A stretch of DNA of 64,000 bases from contig NZ_JBBMQQ010000003.1 of the NCBI RefSeq assembly GCF_038900095.1, positions 248,001 to 312,000 of the forward strand. The letters run 5' to 3'. Below are positions 9,323 through 18,048 of this stretch, piece by piece. The translations under genes were made by a program, and so were the position numbers. Each line of letters opens with the position of its first letter. Position 1 is the stretch's first letter. The notes beneath the pieces are model-generated. The model saw nothing but the letters and a program-made list of their open reading frames with translations, was not told where the DNA came from and made no database searches. The stretch comes from Hoeflea sp038900095. GTDB lineage: Bacteria; Pseudomonadota; Alphaproteobacteria; Rhizobiales; Rhizobiaceae.

Positions 9323-10099
9323 CTATTTGGTGACGGTTTCGCGGACGGCGGACAGCGCCGAAGCAGCCGCGTTGCGCAAGAACGTCTGGTCGGATGAAAC
9401 GATAAAGGCTGTTGCGCCGAGCTCTGCGAGCTCGCCGGCATCGGCTGCGCCGCCAGTCATGACACAGATGGTCTTGCCTGCCGCGCGTGCGGCCCCGGCA
9501 ATTTTCCGGCTTGCCGCCTTGACCGGGGCGGAGCCAGCCTTGGTTTCGCCATAGGCTACGGTCAGGTCGCCGCGTCCGATGAACACCGCATCCAGCCCTT
9601 TGACCGCCAGGATTTCATCGAGTTGGTCGAGCGCGTGGGGGTCTTCGATCATGGCAATGACCGCAATTGATGCATCCTGCTGATCCAGATGCGCTTCTAT
9701 CGTCCGGCTTCCAAAATTGCCGGCCCGGGTCGTTGCGGAATATCCGCGTGACCCTGAGCGGTACCGAGCCGCCGAAACAATCTCGCGCGCCTTTGCGGCA
9801 CTGTCGACGTGCGGAACCAGAACGCCGTCGGCGCCGCAGTCGATGACCGAGAGAATGGTCGAGGCGTCCCCGTTCTGAACCCGCACCAGTCCGCCCATGC
9901 CGTGCGCCTTGCAGGCCAGCAGGATGCGATCGGTGCTTTCGCGGTTGATCGGCGCATGCTCTTCGTCAATCACCACGAAATCATAGTTCAAGCTACCGAG
10001 AACTTCCGTCGGCATGGTGTGGGCGATCTTCATGAAGCTGCCGAAGAGAAACCGGCCCTCCAACAGCTTTTCACGAAAAGTCTGACTTTGCTCGTTCAT
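9323..10099 (-). CDS. HpcH/HpaI-family class II aldolase (258 aa)
   Basis: A metal-dependent aldolase cleaving a 2-keto-hydroxy acid, usually to pyruvate plus an aldehyde. Visible family blocks are DFVVIDEEHAPINRE near the N-terminus, GGLVRVQNGD, GADGVLVPHVDS, MIEDPHALDQLDEI (metal-binding Glu) and DAVFIGRGDLTVAYG (metal-binding Asp), in the right order for the family. ATG 10099 is preceded by AGGGAG; a longer frame to 10213 has no such signal and adds unrelated residues. It is the first gene of a leftward operon with the cupin gene and faces the dehydratase operon, with two candidate IclR operators between. The substrate is unknown; a hydroxylated 2-keto acid made by the neighbouring dehydratase or dehydrogenase is plausible. 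Confidence 0.88.
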   Translation of the reverse strand: MNEQSQTFREKLLEGRFLFGSFMKIAHTMPTEVLGSLNYDFVVIDEEHAPINRESTDRILLACKAHGMGGLVRVQNGDASTILSVIDCGADGVLVPHVDSAAKAREIVSAARYRSGSRGYSATTRAGNFGSRTIEAHLDQQDASIAVIAMIEDPHALDQLDEILAVKGLDAVFIGRGDLTVAYGETKAGSAPVKAASRKIAGAARAAGKTICVMTGGAADAGELAELGATAFIVSSDQTFLRNAAASALSAVRETVTK

Positions 10100-10169
10100 T
10101 TTGGCTCCCTGAGGCGTTTCGTGGAACTTCTCAACTCCACTGTCGCGTCGCAAGCGAGCGTCGACTGCA

Positions 10170-10184
10170 TTTCGCCTAACGAAA
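10170..10184. promoter_or_regulatory. Candidate IclR operator, perfect 5-5-5 palindrome
   Basis: TTTCG-CCTAA-CGAAA, perfect arms of five bases. It lies 71 bases upstream of the aldolase start and within the divergent control region. Related sites occur at 10204, 17120 and 17944. Confidence 0.55.
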
Positions 10185-10203
10185 CGCAATTTGAACCGCC
10201 TTG

Positions 10204-10218
10204 TTTCGACCAATGAAG
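10204..10218. promoter_or_regulatory. Candidate IclR operator, imperfect copy
   Basis: TTTCG-ACCAA-TGAAG, the same layout as the site at 10170 with two arm mismatches. It lies 52 bases upstream of the dehydratase alpha gene, so it could control the rightward operon. Confidence 0.4.
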
Positions 10219-10269
10219 TGAGTGAGGCTTGATCGTGCCGGTTGGCGAGAACGATGAGGAAGACAAAAC

Positions 10270-11139
10270 ATGGCGATCACTTACGATCTGGTTCGGGAGG
10301 CATCCTGTGCGCTTTACTCGCGCGCCCTGAAGAAGATCCCGGCAGATACGCACGCGGCACTCGCTGAGGCTGAGAGCAAGGAAAGTGATGAGCGGTCGCG
10401 CAAGACGCTTCGTTTCCTTCAGAGGTCAGCCCGCAAGACCGAGGAAGAAGGCCGCCACGCCTGTTCGGATGCAGGCTTCCCGACATTCGTGGTGAAAATC
10501 GGCACCCGGCTGAGCCTTGACGGCGACATCCGCAACGCGTTCATCGACGGGTTTGCGGACATGGTGGAGCAGATCGATCCGCCAATCCTGAAATTCATCA
10601 CCCATCCCCTTACCCTCGAACGCAGCTTTGCCGGCAAGGACATTCCGAACCTGAGTTTCGACATCGCCGACGGCGAAGATTTCATCGAGATCACCTGTTC
10701 ACCCAAGGCACTTGGATCAGGCCGGTGGGCGGCGCTGGAAGTGTTCAGCTACCCGACCATGGAGCAGATAGAATCCTACGTGATGGACTGCGTCATGAAG
10801 GCCGGTTCGCAACATTGCCCGCCCGTCATCATCGGCGTCGGCATCGGCGGCGACTTTGACAATGCGGCCAAGCTTGCCAAGCGTGCGACGCTCCGGCACA
10901 TCGGCACCACCCATCCCGAACAGATCGTCGCAGACATGGAATCGCGGCTGCTCGAGGCCGTCAATGCAACCGGGTTCGGGCCGATGGGGCAAGGTGGCGA
11001 TACGACCGCGCTGGCCGTCCACGTCGACTATTCGTCCGGGCACGGATTCGTACCGGTTGCAGTCTGTTTCAACTGCTGGATCAACCGCCGCACGACGGCA
11101 CGCATTTACAATGATGGCAGGGTTGTCCATGTCGAATAA
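10270..11139 (+). CDS. Class I fumarase/L-tartrate dehydratase-type alpha subunit (289 aa)
   Basis: Catalytic iron-sulfur subunit of a two-component class I hydro-lyase, which removes water from hydroxy-dicarboxylates such as malate, tartrate or a substituted analogue. Three Cys positions expected to bind a [4Fe-4S] cluster are visible: HACSDAGFP near residue 73, QHCPPVIIGVGIGG near 188 and VAVCFNCWINRR near the C-terminus. The length matches stand-alone alpha subunits. It opens a rightward operon whose next gene, the beta subunit, overlaps it by 11 bases, followed by a TAXI receptor. Class I two-subunit enzymes include fumarase, tartrate dehydratase and several sugar- or aromatic-acid dehydratases; the substrate is left open. 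Confidence 0.88.
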   Translation: MAITYDLVREASCALYSRALKKIPADTHAALAEAESKESDERSRKTLRFLQRSARKTEEEGRHACSDAGFPTFVVKIGTRLSLDGDIRNAFIDGFADMVEQIDPPILKFITHPLTLERSFAGKDIPNLSFDIADGEDFIEITCSPKALGSGRWAALEVFSYPTMEQIESYVMDCVMKAGSQHCPPVIIGVGIGGDFDNAAKLAKRATLRHIGTTHPEQIVADMESRLLEAVNATGFGPMGQGGDTTALAVHVDYSSGHGFVPVAVCFNCWINRRTTARIYNDGRVVHVE

Positions 11140-11788
11140 TGAAGAAATGAGACGCCTGAGCCTGCCGCTTTCGCCGGACACCGCGCGCAGCCTGAAGGTT
11201 GGCGAGCGTGTCATCCTCGACGGCGAAGCCACTGTAACGGTCGGCTACCCCACCCACCAGCGCATGGTTGCCGCGATCAACGCCGGAGACCCTTTGCCGA
11301 TCGATCTGACCGGTGGCAGCTTTTTCCATATGGGAACCTGTTGTTACGAGAAGGACGGCCGGTTTTTCCCACACTACGTCAATCCCACCACTTCGACGCG
11401 CTTTGACGCGTTGTTGCCCACCATTGTTCGTGGCCTTGGAATTACGGCGATCGCCGGCAAAGGCGGCGTCGGGAAGGATGTCGTCGCGGCCTTGAAGGAC
11501 GTTGGCGGTGTCTATTTCGCCATGCCAGGCGGTGCGGCACCGATGCTGAGCGCAGGTGTGGTCGAGCGGCTGGAAACCGGCTGGGACGACCTCATCGAGC
11601 AATTCCGGCTGTCGCGGTTTTCGTTCAGCGGATTCGGGCCGCTGATTGTCGGCGTCGATGCGCATGGCAACAGCCTGTACCAAAATCTGTCGGATCAGGC
11701 GGAGGACCGCCTTCCGGCAATCCTCGCCCGTCTGAAAGAGAGAAGAACCCTTGCGGCACAGCAAGCCGCTGGATCATCAAAGACCTGA
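11129..11788 (+). CDS. Class I fumarase/L-tartrate dehydratase-type beta subunit (219 aa)
   Basis: Partner of the alpha subunit at 10270. It supplies the substrate-binding swivelling domain of the hydro-lyase. The family signature is visible as NPTTSTRFDALLPTIV followed by AIAGKGGVG and YFAMPGGAAPML. ATG 11129 overlaps the end of the alpha gene by 11 bases, typical of translational coupling; a second in-frame ATG at 11147 is possible. Length is normal for a beta subunit (about 200-220 residues). The longer upstream open frame is only a shadow of the alpha gene. Confidence 0.87.
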   Translation: MSNNEEMRRLSLPLSPDTARSLKVGERVILDGEATVTVGYPTHQRMVAAINAGDPLPIDLTGGSFFHMGTCCYEKDGRFFPHYVNPTTSTRFDALLPTIVRGLGITAIAGKGGVGKDVVAALKDVGGVYFAMPGGAAPMLSAGVVERLETGWDDLIEQFRLSRFSFSGFGPLIVGVDAHGNSLYQNLSDQAEDRLPAILARLKERRTLAAQQAAGSSKT

Positions 11789-11801
11789 ATAGGAGGAACA
11801 C

Positions 11802-12917
11802 ATGTCTTTACGCACAAGTTTCACGGCAGCGATTTTGCTCGCGTCAACGGCAGTCCCGGGTATGGCCGAGGATGTCAAACTGCCCAACACCATGTCGATG
11901 ACCACCTATGATGTGGGTTCGGCCGGTTATGCCCAAGCCGTGGCGATGGGCAAGGCGATCAGCGACGGCTACGGCGTGAGTTTGCGGGTGCTGCCGGCCA
12001 CGTCCGATGTGGCCCGTCTGCTCCCGGCCAAGCAGGGCCGCGTCGATTTTGCCCTGCTCGGCTCGGAAGCCTACAACGCCTTCGAAGGCACGGAGGCTTT
12101 CGCGGCCCCCGAACTCGGTCCGCAGAATATCGAACTCCTGATCGGCGCCAACTCGAACAACTGCTTCACGCTCGCATTGCAGGGTGACAGCGACATCGAA
12201 AACGCAACCGACCTCAAGGGAAAACGGGTTGGCTGGGTGGTCAGCTCGCCTGCCCTGCAAAACAACGTCGCTGCCTTCCTGGCCTTTGGCGGCCTGACCT
12301 GGGACGATGTGGAGCGCGTTGACGTTGCAAGTTTCGGTGCTTCCTGGGAAGCCTTCCTCAACGGCCAGGTTGACGCGATCACCACGCTTTCGACGACTAC
12401 TTTCGCCACCCAGGCCGCGGCATCGCCAACCGGTCTGAAGTGGCTGGAGCTTCCTGCTGAAGACGAGGAAGGCTGGGCACGGCTTCAGAAAGAAAAGCCG
12501 CAGTTCTCGCCGCGCGTTGCCAGCGATGGCCCGAACATGTCGGAAGAAAACACGGTCGAATGTGCCGGTTTCCCCTTCCCCGTCCTGACCGCCTACAGCG
12601 ACAAGGATGCGGACGCCGTCTACAACATGACGAAGGCGCTTCAGGAACAGTTTGACGCCTATTCCGGTGTGGAAGCCGGCCTTGTCGGCTTTGCGGCAGA
12701 ACGCCAGAATTTCAAGTGGGTGCTCCCGTACCACCAGGGTGCAATCAAGTACTGGGAAGAAGCCGGTGTCTGGAATGACGCTGCCCAGGCGCACAATGGC
12801 AAACTGCGGCGCCGCCAGCAGGTGCTCAACGATACATGGGCTTCCATCCCCGAGGAAGAGCGCGAAGCAAAGTGGGCCGATGCGCGCGCTGCTGCCCTTG
12901 CCGCGGCCGGCTTCTAG
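11802..12917 (+). CDS. TAXI-family TRAP solute-binding protein (371 aa)
   Basis: Periplasmic receptor that captures a carboxylate-type ligand for the fused TRAP permease encoded on the other strand (14074-16059). The N-terminus is a classic signal peptide ending near VPGMA (residues 17-21). The mature protein shows the TAXI layout, with a glycine-containing ligand loop (YDVGSAGYAQAVAMGKAI), an R/L-rich strand (RVLPATSDVARLLPAKQGRVDFALLG, two blocks) and the lobe motif DLKGKRVGWV. AGGAGG lies seven bases before ATG 11802. It is the last gene of the dehydratase operon and is followed by a strong terminator. The ligand is probably the substrate of the adjacent dehydratase pathway. Confidence 0.9.
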   Translation: MSLRTSFTAAILLASTAVPGMAEDVKLPNTMSMTTYDVGSAGYAQAVAMGKAISDGYGVSLRVLPATSDVARLLPAKQGRVDFALLGSEAYNAFEGTEAFAAPELGPQNIELLIGANSNNCFTLALQGDSDIENATDLKGKRVGWVVSSPALQNNVAAFLAFGGLTWDDVERVDVASFGASWEAFLNGQVDAITTLSTTTFATQAAASPTGLKWLELPAEDEEGWARLQKEKPQFSPRVASDGPNMSEENTVECAGFPFPVLTAYSDKDADAVYNMTKALQEQFDAYSGVEAGLVGFAAERQNFKWVLPYHQGAIKYWEEAGVWNDAAQAHNGKLRRRQQVLNDTWASIPEEEREAKWADARAAALAAAGF

Positions 12918-12940
12918 AACCGTCCAGTCCTCCCGGACGA

Positions 12941-12977
12941 AAACACCGCCTGCAGAAATGCGGGCGGTGTTTTTTTG
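12941..12977 (+). terminator. Rho-independent terminator after the TAXI receptor gene
   Basis: AACACCGCC and GGCGGTGTT form a nine-base stem around TGCAGAAATGCG-type loop sequence, and the second arm runs into seven T. It ends the rightward dehydratase operon. Confidence 0.85.
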
Positions 12978-13043
12978 TCTTCAAGCGTCAACGAAGAGGG
13001 AGGTGCCAGATGTGTCGTAGTGCGCCTGACGCTGGTGCGGAGC

Positions 13044-14063
13044 TCAGCCCGGGACGGTTTCAGCGCGGGCCAGGTCAACCGCCATGACGACCTTGCCGAT
13101 CTGCTGATTTGCATCGAGGATGGCGTGGGCTTCGGCCACATCGGCAAATGGCAATATCGCGTGCAGCCGGGTCTCGATCCGGCCGGATTCCAGATGCGGC
13201 CAGACCTGTTCGACCAGATCGCGCGCGATGCCGCCCTTGTAGCTTGCCGGGCGTGGCCGCAGTGTCGAACCGGTGAGGGTTTGCCGGCGCCGGACGAGCT
13301 GGCGCAGGTTGACGTTTGCCTCGGCGCCCAGATGGCTTGCGATCAGGACCAATCGCCCGTCAAAGGCCAGCAGGTCAAGTTCGCGCTGGGTATATGGCCC
13401 GGCCTGTCCGTCGAGGATCAGGTCAATGCCGCGATCGCCCAGCTGTTTGCGCAGTTCATCATCCCACGCGCCGTGGTAGTCGACGGCATAGGCACAACCA
13501 AGGTCGCGGCAAACCTGAAGCTTGTCCTCATCGCCGGCAGTTGCATAGACGGTCGCACCGCGAAGCGTGCGGGCCATTTGAATGGCCGCCATGCCAACGC
13601 CGCTAGTACCGCCCTGCACCAGCATGTGCTCCCCGTCCGCGAGCTGACCGAGCATGAACACATTGTTCCATGCCGTGAAGAACACCTCCGGCAGGGAGGC
13701 CGCCTGCGCAAAGGTGAAGCCCCTGGGAATCGGCATGCACTGCAATGACGGGACAGTGCAATATTCAGCGTAGCCGCCGCCATTGACCAGCGCGCACACC
13801 GCATCGCCTGCAGAGAAGTTGCTCACACCCTCGCCGACAGCTTCGACAATGCCGGAGACATCGAGTCCCAGCAATTCCGATGCGCCGGGCGGCGGTGGGT
13901 AAAGGCCGCGGCGCTGCTGTATGTCGGGGCGGTTCACGCCGGCAACAATAACCCGGATGAGCACCTCGCCGGCACCGGGCCGGGGGATGGGACGGCGGGC
14001 ATGATAAAGGACCTCCGGTCCGCCTGCACCGCGTGTTTCAACGACGTTCATATCCGCGGACAT
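13044..14063 (-). CDS. Zinc-free quinone oxidoreductase-like MDR enzyme (339 aa)
   Basis: NAD(P)H-dependent oxidoreductase of the medium-chain family, quinone-reductase/enoyl-reductase branch. Visible are a GroES-like N-terminal domain with AGVNRPDIQQRRG and PGASELLGLDVSG, the NADPH-binding turn GGTSGVGMAAIQMA near residue 150, and the C-terminal return of the first fold. Structural zinc Cys residues are absent, as expected for this branch. ATG 14063 is preceded by AGGAGG. It lies 10 bases after the TRAP permease gene, so it is co-transcribed with transport. A role in reducing an unsaturated or quinone-like intermediate is possible; the substrate is unknown. Confidence 0.88.
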   Translation of the reverse strand: MSADMNVVETRGAGGPEVLYHARRPIPRPGAGEVLIRVIVAGVNRPDIQQRRGLYPPPPGASELLGLDVSGIVEAVGEGVSNFSAGDAVCALVNGGGYAEYCTVPSLQCMPIPRGFTFAQAASLPEVFFTAWNNVFMLGQLADGEHMLVQGGTSGVGMAAIQMARTLRGATVYATAGDEDKLQVCRDLGCAYAVDYHGAWDDELRKQLGDRGIDLILDGQAGPYTQRELDLLAFDGRLVLIASHLGAEANVNLRQLVRRRQTLTGSTLRPRPASYKGGIARDLVEQVWPHLESGRIETRLHAILPFADVAEAHAILDANQQIGKVVMAVDLARAETVPG

Positions 14064-14073
14064 GCCGGACCTC

Positions 14074-16059
14074 CTATGATGTTGCGGGCACAAGGTCCCG
14101 ACGGTTCTGCCATGCGGCAAACCCGAGCAATGGGACGGCAACAAGGGCCGCAACGATGACCAGATCGAAGTCACTCCACCCCGGCACAATCGAGGCAGGC
14201 AGGGCGATAAGGATTGCGGCTCCGAGCAGCAGCAGGCGCAACGGGAGCTGATAGCTGCGCCGGGCAAACAACGTTCCGACAAATGGCGCATAGCCCTGGA
14301 CCGTGTAGGCGAACAGCGCAATTCCGGACAGCGCGAGCAGCGTCGATATGACGGTTTGCTCCCATGTGCCCTGGAGTACGAGTGCAGGCTGGAACGCAAA
14401 GAAGAACGGAATGAAGTAGATGACGGATCCAATCCGCATCGCTTCGAAGCCCGTCTCCATCGGAGGGGTCTTTGCAATGGAGGCTGCCGCAAAGGCACCA
14501 AGCGCGACCGGCGGCGTGATGAACGACAGCATGCCCCAGTAGAAGATGAACATGTGGACGGCCATCGGGTTGAGGCCAACTTCGATCAGGGCCGGCGCAA
14601 GCAGGATTGCCAGGAAGATATACGCCGCAGTCGATGTCATGCCGACGCCGAGGATGAGGCCCGTAAGTGCGCCCATGAGCAGCAGGAAGATCTGTGAGCC
14701 GTCGGCTATGCGCAGCAGGTCATTGACGAGGGTTGCCGCCACGCCGGTCATGGAAAGGGCGCCCACGATCATCCCCACCGCCGCCAGGATGGCGACCAGG
14801 TTGGAAAAAAGGGATCCCAGCGAGTCGATGAACTCTCCGACCTCTTTCCATCCCCAGCGATGTTTGCGTGAAAACACCTGGTTGAGGAAGATCAGAAGCG
14901 GCGTGGCGTAGTAGGGAGCGAGAGCCTCGCGGCGCATGACCAGCAGCATGTAGATCAACAGCGCAAAGACAAAGATGTAGTACCAGCCTTCCTTGAGGGT
15001 TTGCCGGATGGACGGCAATTCCTCGGCCGGCAGGCCCTTGAGCTTTTCCTTGCCTGCCATCGCGTCGATCTGCACGAACAGGCCAAAGAAGTAGAGTGCA
15101 GATGGAATGATCGCGGCCAGCGCAACCTCGCCGTAGGGCACATTCATGAAACTGGCCATCACGAAGGCGGTGGCGCCCATCACCGGGGGCATCAGCGTGC
15201 CGCCGGTTGAGGCGCAGGTTTCGACGCCGGCAGCAAAGGTGCCCTTGATGCCGATGCGGCGCATGGCGGGAATGGTCATCACACCGGTGCTCAGCACGTT
15301 GGTGATGACGCTGCCGCTCATCGAGCCCATCAGGCCGGAGGAGAAAATGGCGACCTTTGCAGGTCCGCCCCTAACCCGGCCCAGCAGCGCGAAGGACAGG
15401 TCCATGAAGAAAGCTCCGGCCCCGGTCTGCTGCAATGCCGCTCCAAAAACGATGAAGCCAATAATGAGTCCGGCGAATGTACGCAGCGGGATGCCGAGAA
15501 TGCTCTCCGACCCCATCGCGTGATAGGCCGCCACGTAGTCGATGGATGACGGAAATCCGGCGATCGCGTTCGGCAGGTACTCGGTGTAAACCGGATAAAG
15601 CGACATTATCCCGACGATGATTGCCAAAGGCAGACCTCCGGCGCGCCTGCCACCTTCAAGCACCAGCGCCCAGAGCGCGAAGGAAAACCAGATCGCGGTT
15701 TCCGGCGGCGCCATTTCCCATCCCTTGAGCGAGATATTGAAAGCGTTGATGAAGAAGAACCCGCAGGTGAACACGCAGGCTGCCGCCAGACACCAGTCAT
15801 ACCATGCCGGCTGGTTCGCCGGCTTGTTCGGGTTGGCAGGATAGATCAGAAACAGCACCGCCAGCGCCAGTGCGATGATCGCGTAATAGAAGCGCAGATC
15901 GACCAGCGTGTACCCGACGAAAAATCCGAAATTGAAGGTCTGGTTGATCGCCAGAACGAGAATCAGAATGGACGCAACGCGAACCACCCACCTGGCGCCG
16001 CCCCCGAGCAGGCGGGCACCGGGTTCGAAGACTTGTTCGATGGTTTCCGAGTTGGACAT
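14074..16059 (-). CDS. Fused TAXI-type TRAP transporter permease (661 aa)
   Basis: Inner-membrane permease joining the small (DctQ-like) and large (DctM-like) TRAP subunits in one chain, as is usual for TAXI systems; import is driven by an ion gradient with the periplasmic TAXI receptor (11802). Many hydrophobic helices are evident from about residue 30 to 640. Typical DctM blocks include FSSGLMGSMSGSVITNVLSTG, split by helices, and GVETCASTGGTLMPPVMGA. ATG 16059 with CTGGAG upstream is chosen over a longer frame reaching 16326, which overlaps the preceding gene. It sits between the DUF6282 gene and the oxidoreductase in a leftward operon, on the strand opposite its receptor. Confidence 0.93.
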   Translation of the reverse strand: MSNSETIEQVFEPGARLLGGGARWVVRVASILILVLAINQTFNFGFFVGYTLVDLRFYYAIIALALAVLFLIYPANPNKPANQPAWYDWCLAAACVFTCGFFFINAFNISLKGWEMAPPETAIWFSFALWALVLEGGRRAGGLPLAIIVGIMSLYPVYTEYLPNAIAGFPSSIDYVAAYHAMGSESILGIPLRTFAGLIIGFIVFGAALQQTGAGAFFMDLSFALLGRVRGGPAKVAIFSSGLMGSMSGSVITNVLSTGVMTIPAMRRIGIKGTFAAGVETCASTGGTLMPPVMGATAFVMASFMNVPYGEVALAAIIPSALYFFGLFVQIDAMAGKEKLKGLPAEELPSIRQTLKEGWYYIFVFALLIYMLLVMRREALAPYYATPLLIFLNQVFSRKHRWGWKEVGEFIDSLGSLFSNLVAILAAVGMIVGALSMTGVAATLVNDLLRIADGSQIFLLLMGALTGLILGVGMTSTAAYIFLAILLAPALIEVGLNPMAVHMFIFYWGMLSFITPPVALGAFAAASIAKTPPMETGFEAMRIGSVIYFIPFFFAFQPALVLQGTWEQTVISTLLALSGIALFAYTVQGYAPFVGTLFARRSYQLPLRLLLLGAAILIALPASIVPGWSDFDLVIVAALVAVPLLGFAAWQNRRDLVPATS

Positions 16060-16087
16060 TTTATTCTCCAGGACCGTCGCGCGATCG

Positions 16088-17032
16088 TTATTGGGTAACC
16101 GGGATGTCCACCAGCCTGGATGGATTGTCGCGCACCATGGTTCGCACTTCAGTATCTGTAAAACCAAGTGCAAGGCAAAGCTTGATTGCCTGGCGCATGC
16201 CTTCCACCGGCGTCGGATTGTCGACCTGGCCGAGATCGGAGCCGATTGAAGAGTGCTCGACACCAGCGGCGCGAATGTGCTCACCCAGAAGTTCCGGTTC
16301 GAACACATTGAAACGGCTGTCGACATAGAGGCATGCGGACTGTTCGATCAGAGCATCAAACTTCTGTGCAATTTCACCGATGTCATCATAGGTGAAGTGC
16401 AGACCGTACATCGGGTGATTGACGATGAGCTTCTTGACGCCACGCTTCTGCGCTTCCTCGAAAAGCTTCCATATTTCCCAAACATGCAGGTGACCCGAAG
16501 ACAGGATTGCATTGAACTCGGCAATGGAATCGAGGATTTCCTTGACCGGGTCGATAATCCCGCCCTGATCATCAACCACCGTCAGCATCTTGGGCGATTT
16601 GAGCTGGATATTTGCAGCCAGCCGCGATTTGCGGAAGTTGGATCGAATGTGATTGGCAGAATGCGCGGTGGGCATCCAGATGATCTTGGCCCCGTGCTTG
16701 AGCGCCGAATCGACAACATAGGGATCGAAGCCGCCGGTGGAATTGTTCAGCACCAGGCCACTGAACATCGCGACATTGAGGTGGCCCAGCGTGCGTTCCA
16801 TGATCGGAATGATCGGGGACACGGAATAATGGTGGTCCTTGAAGAGGATGCCTTTCAACCCTGCCGCGGCCGCCTGCTCGGTTGCCTGGAAGTGATCGAC
16901 CTGGCGGGCCATGATTGACGGGCCGGAATGGACATGCAGATCGACAGCGCCCTGCATCAGGGCATCCACGCGTGCGTCATCTATGTCGGCAATGAGCGCG
17001 CGCATTGCGGTGCGGTTTTCTTGGTTTCCCAT
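16088..17032 (-). CDS. DUF6282-type amidohydrolase-like protein (314 aa)
   Basis: A probable metal-dependent TIM-barrel hydrolase related to amidohydrolases. The N-terminal DLHVHSGPS gives the His-x-His metal pair; further candidate ligands lie in LFKDHHYSVSP, SSGHLHVWE, VNHPMYGLHFTYDD and GSDLGQVDNPTP, in barrel-strand order. It matches my memory of the uncharacterised family DUF6282; no substrate is known to me. It is the first gene of a leftward operon with the TRAP permease and oxidoreductase, facing an IclR regulator. The control region carries the candidate operator at 17120. A lactone, amide or decarboxylation substrate of the imported compound is plausible, but this is inference. Confidence 0.82.
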   Translation of the reverse strand: MGNQENRTAMRALIADIDDARVDALMQGAVDLHVHSGPSIMARQVDHFQATEQAAAAGLKGILFKDHHYSVSPIIPIMERTLGHLNVAMFSGLVLNNSTGGFDPYVVDSALKHGAKIIWMPTAHSANHIRSNFRKSRLAANIQLKSPKMLTVVDDQGGIIDPVKEILDSIAEFNAILSSGHLHVWEIWKLFEEAQKRGVKKLIVNHPMYGLHFTYDDIGEIAQKFDALIEQSACLYVDSRFNVFEPELLGEHIRAAGVEHSSIGSDLGQVDNPTPVEGMRQAIKLCLALGFTDTEVRTMVRDNPSRLVDIPVTQ

Positions 17033-17119
17033 CAGAGTATCCCTTCAATTCATCCTGCATCGATGTTGGCGCTGAACTTGGCGTTGACAGATGTGTTTCA
17101 CAACGCTTTGATACCTGCG

Positions 17120-17134
17120 TTTCGCCTGATGAAA
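17120..17134. promoter_or_regulatory. Candidate IclR operator overlapping the regulator's own start region
   Basis: TTTCG-CCTGA-TGAAA, one arm mismatch. It ends 10 bases before the GTG start of the IclR gene and shares bases with its ribosome binding site, which would suit autorepression together with control of the divergent DUF6282-TRAP operon. Confidence 0.5.
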
Positions 17135-17144
17135 TGAGGATGCC

Positions 17145-17933
17145 GTGGGAATACGTTCAATCGAGCGGGCGCTGGAGGTTCTGCAAGAGCTCAACCGGCA
17201 ACCGGTTTCGACAATCGCCATGCTGCATGCGAGTACCGGCCTGCCCAAGCCGACACTGGTTCGGATCCTCAAAACACTGGAAGAGAAGGGCTATGTCGAC
17301 AATGATCCGCGGCTGGGCGGATACCAGGTAACAGCCCAGGTCTCATCCCTTTCCGGCGGCTACCACAAGGAGCCGATGGTGGTTGAGGCCGGCCGCCCCT
17401 GGGCGGTGGCGCTGACACGCAAGCATCAGTGGCCGCTATCGATTGCACTCTTTGACAATGATGCAATCGCCGTCAGGTTTTCGACCATTCCCGACAGTGC
17501 AATATCGCCTTTCCACCGAACTGTGAACATGCGCCTTCCGATTCTGACGCGCGGACTGGGGTTGGCCTATTTCGCCTTTGCCCCGAAAGAGGAACAGGAT
17601 TTCATCGTCTCGATACTGCAGAAATCCAACGACCCTCAAGCAGGCCTGGCGCGCAATCCGAAGCGTCTGGAGAAAGTGGTCGAGGAAATCAAAGCACAGG
17701 GTTTTGCAACGCGCCCTGCAGACATCGAACCGAGAAACTCCAACACGATCGCAGTCCCTGTATTCAATGGGGAAAGTCGCGTTATTGCCAGCCTCGGACT
17801 GACCTATTTCCGGTCTGCATTCGCCCACACCAGAGAGGCAACCGAACGGTATGTTCCAGTGCTGAGCCGAGCATCCAACGAGATCACGGTTGATCTTGTA
17901 AGATTGTCGAAAGCAACACAGCCAGGCCCCTGA
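17145..17933 (+). CDS. IclR-family transcription regulator (262 aa)
   Basis: Dimeric effector-binding repressor or activator. The N-terminal winged helix spans about residues 1-65 (SIERALEVLQELN, then GLPKPTLVRILKTLEEKGYV as recognition helix and wing). The C-terminal IclR effector domain contains LPILTRGLGLAYFAFAP and EPRNSNTIAVPVF. The start is GTG 17145, with GAGGA six bases upstream; no ATG fits better. It is divergent from the DUF6282-TRAP operon and upstream of the dehydrogenase gene. Four related palindromes across 10170-17958 are its likely operators, linking it to the dehydratase, aldolase and transporter genes. Confidence 0.9.
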   Translation: MGIRSIERALEVLQELNRQPVSTIAMLHASTGLPKPTLVRILKTLEEKGYVDNDPRLGGYQVTAQVSSLSGGYHKEPMVVEAGRPWAVALTRKHQWPLSIALFDNDAIAVRFSTIPDSAISPFHRTVNMRLPILTRGLGLAYFAFAPKEEQDFIVSILQKSNDPQAGLARNPKRLEKVVEEIKAQGFATRPADIEPRNSNTIAVPVFNGESRVIASLGLTYFRSAFAHTREATERYVPVLSRASNEITVDLVRLSKATQPGP

Positions 17934-17943
17934 ACCAGCCCGA

Positions 17944-17958
17944 TTTCGACAAGCGAAA
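17944..17958. promoter_or_regulatory. Candidate IclR operator, perfect palindrome
   Basis: TTTCG-ACAAG-CGAAA with perfect five-base arms. It starts 11 bases after the IclR stop and lies 91 bases before ATG 18049 of the dehydrogenase gene. Confidence 0.5.
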
Positions 17959-18048
17959 TGGAAGCAACCGGTCTGGCCATGTGAATTGACAGAACAGCCC
18001 CCCATCTTCAAGAGCACCCATGTTGCGGATGCACTTGGAGATGGCGGC

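Noticed and set aside
17096..17110. A further TTTCA-type IclR half-site before 17120
   Set aside because: The second arm does not match the TGAAA pattern; only a single half-site is present.
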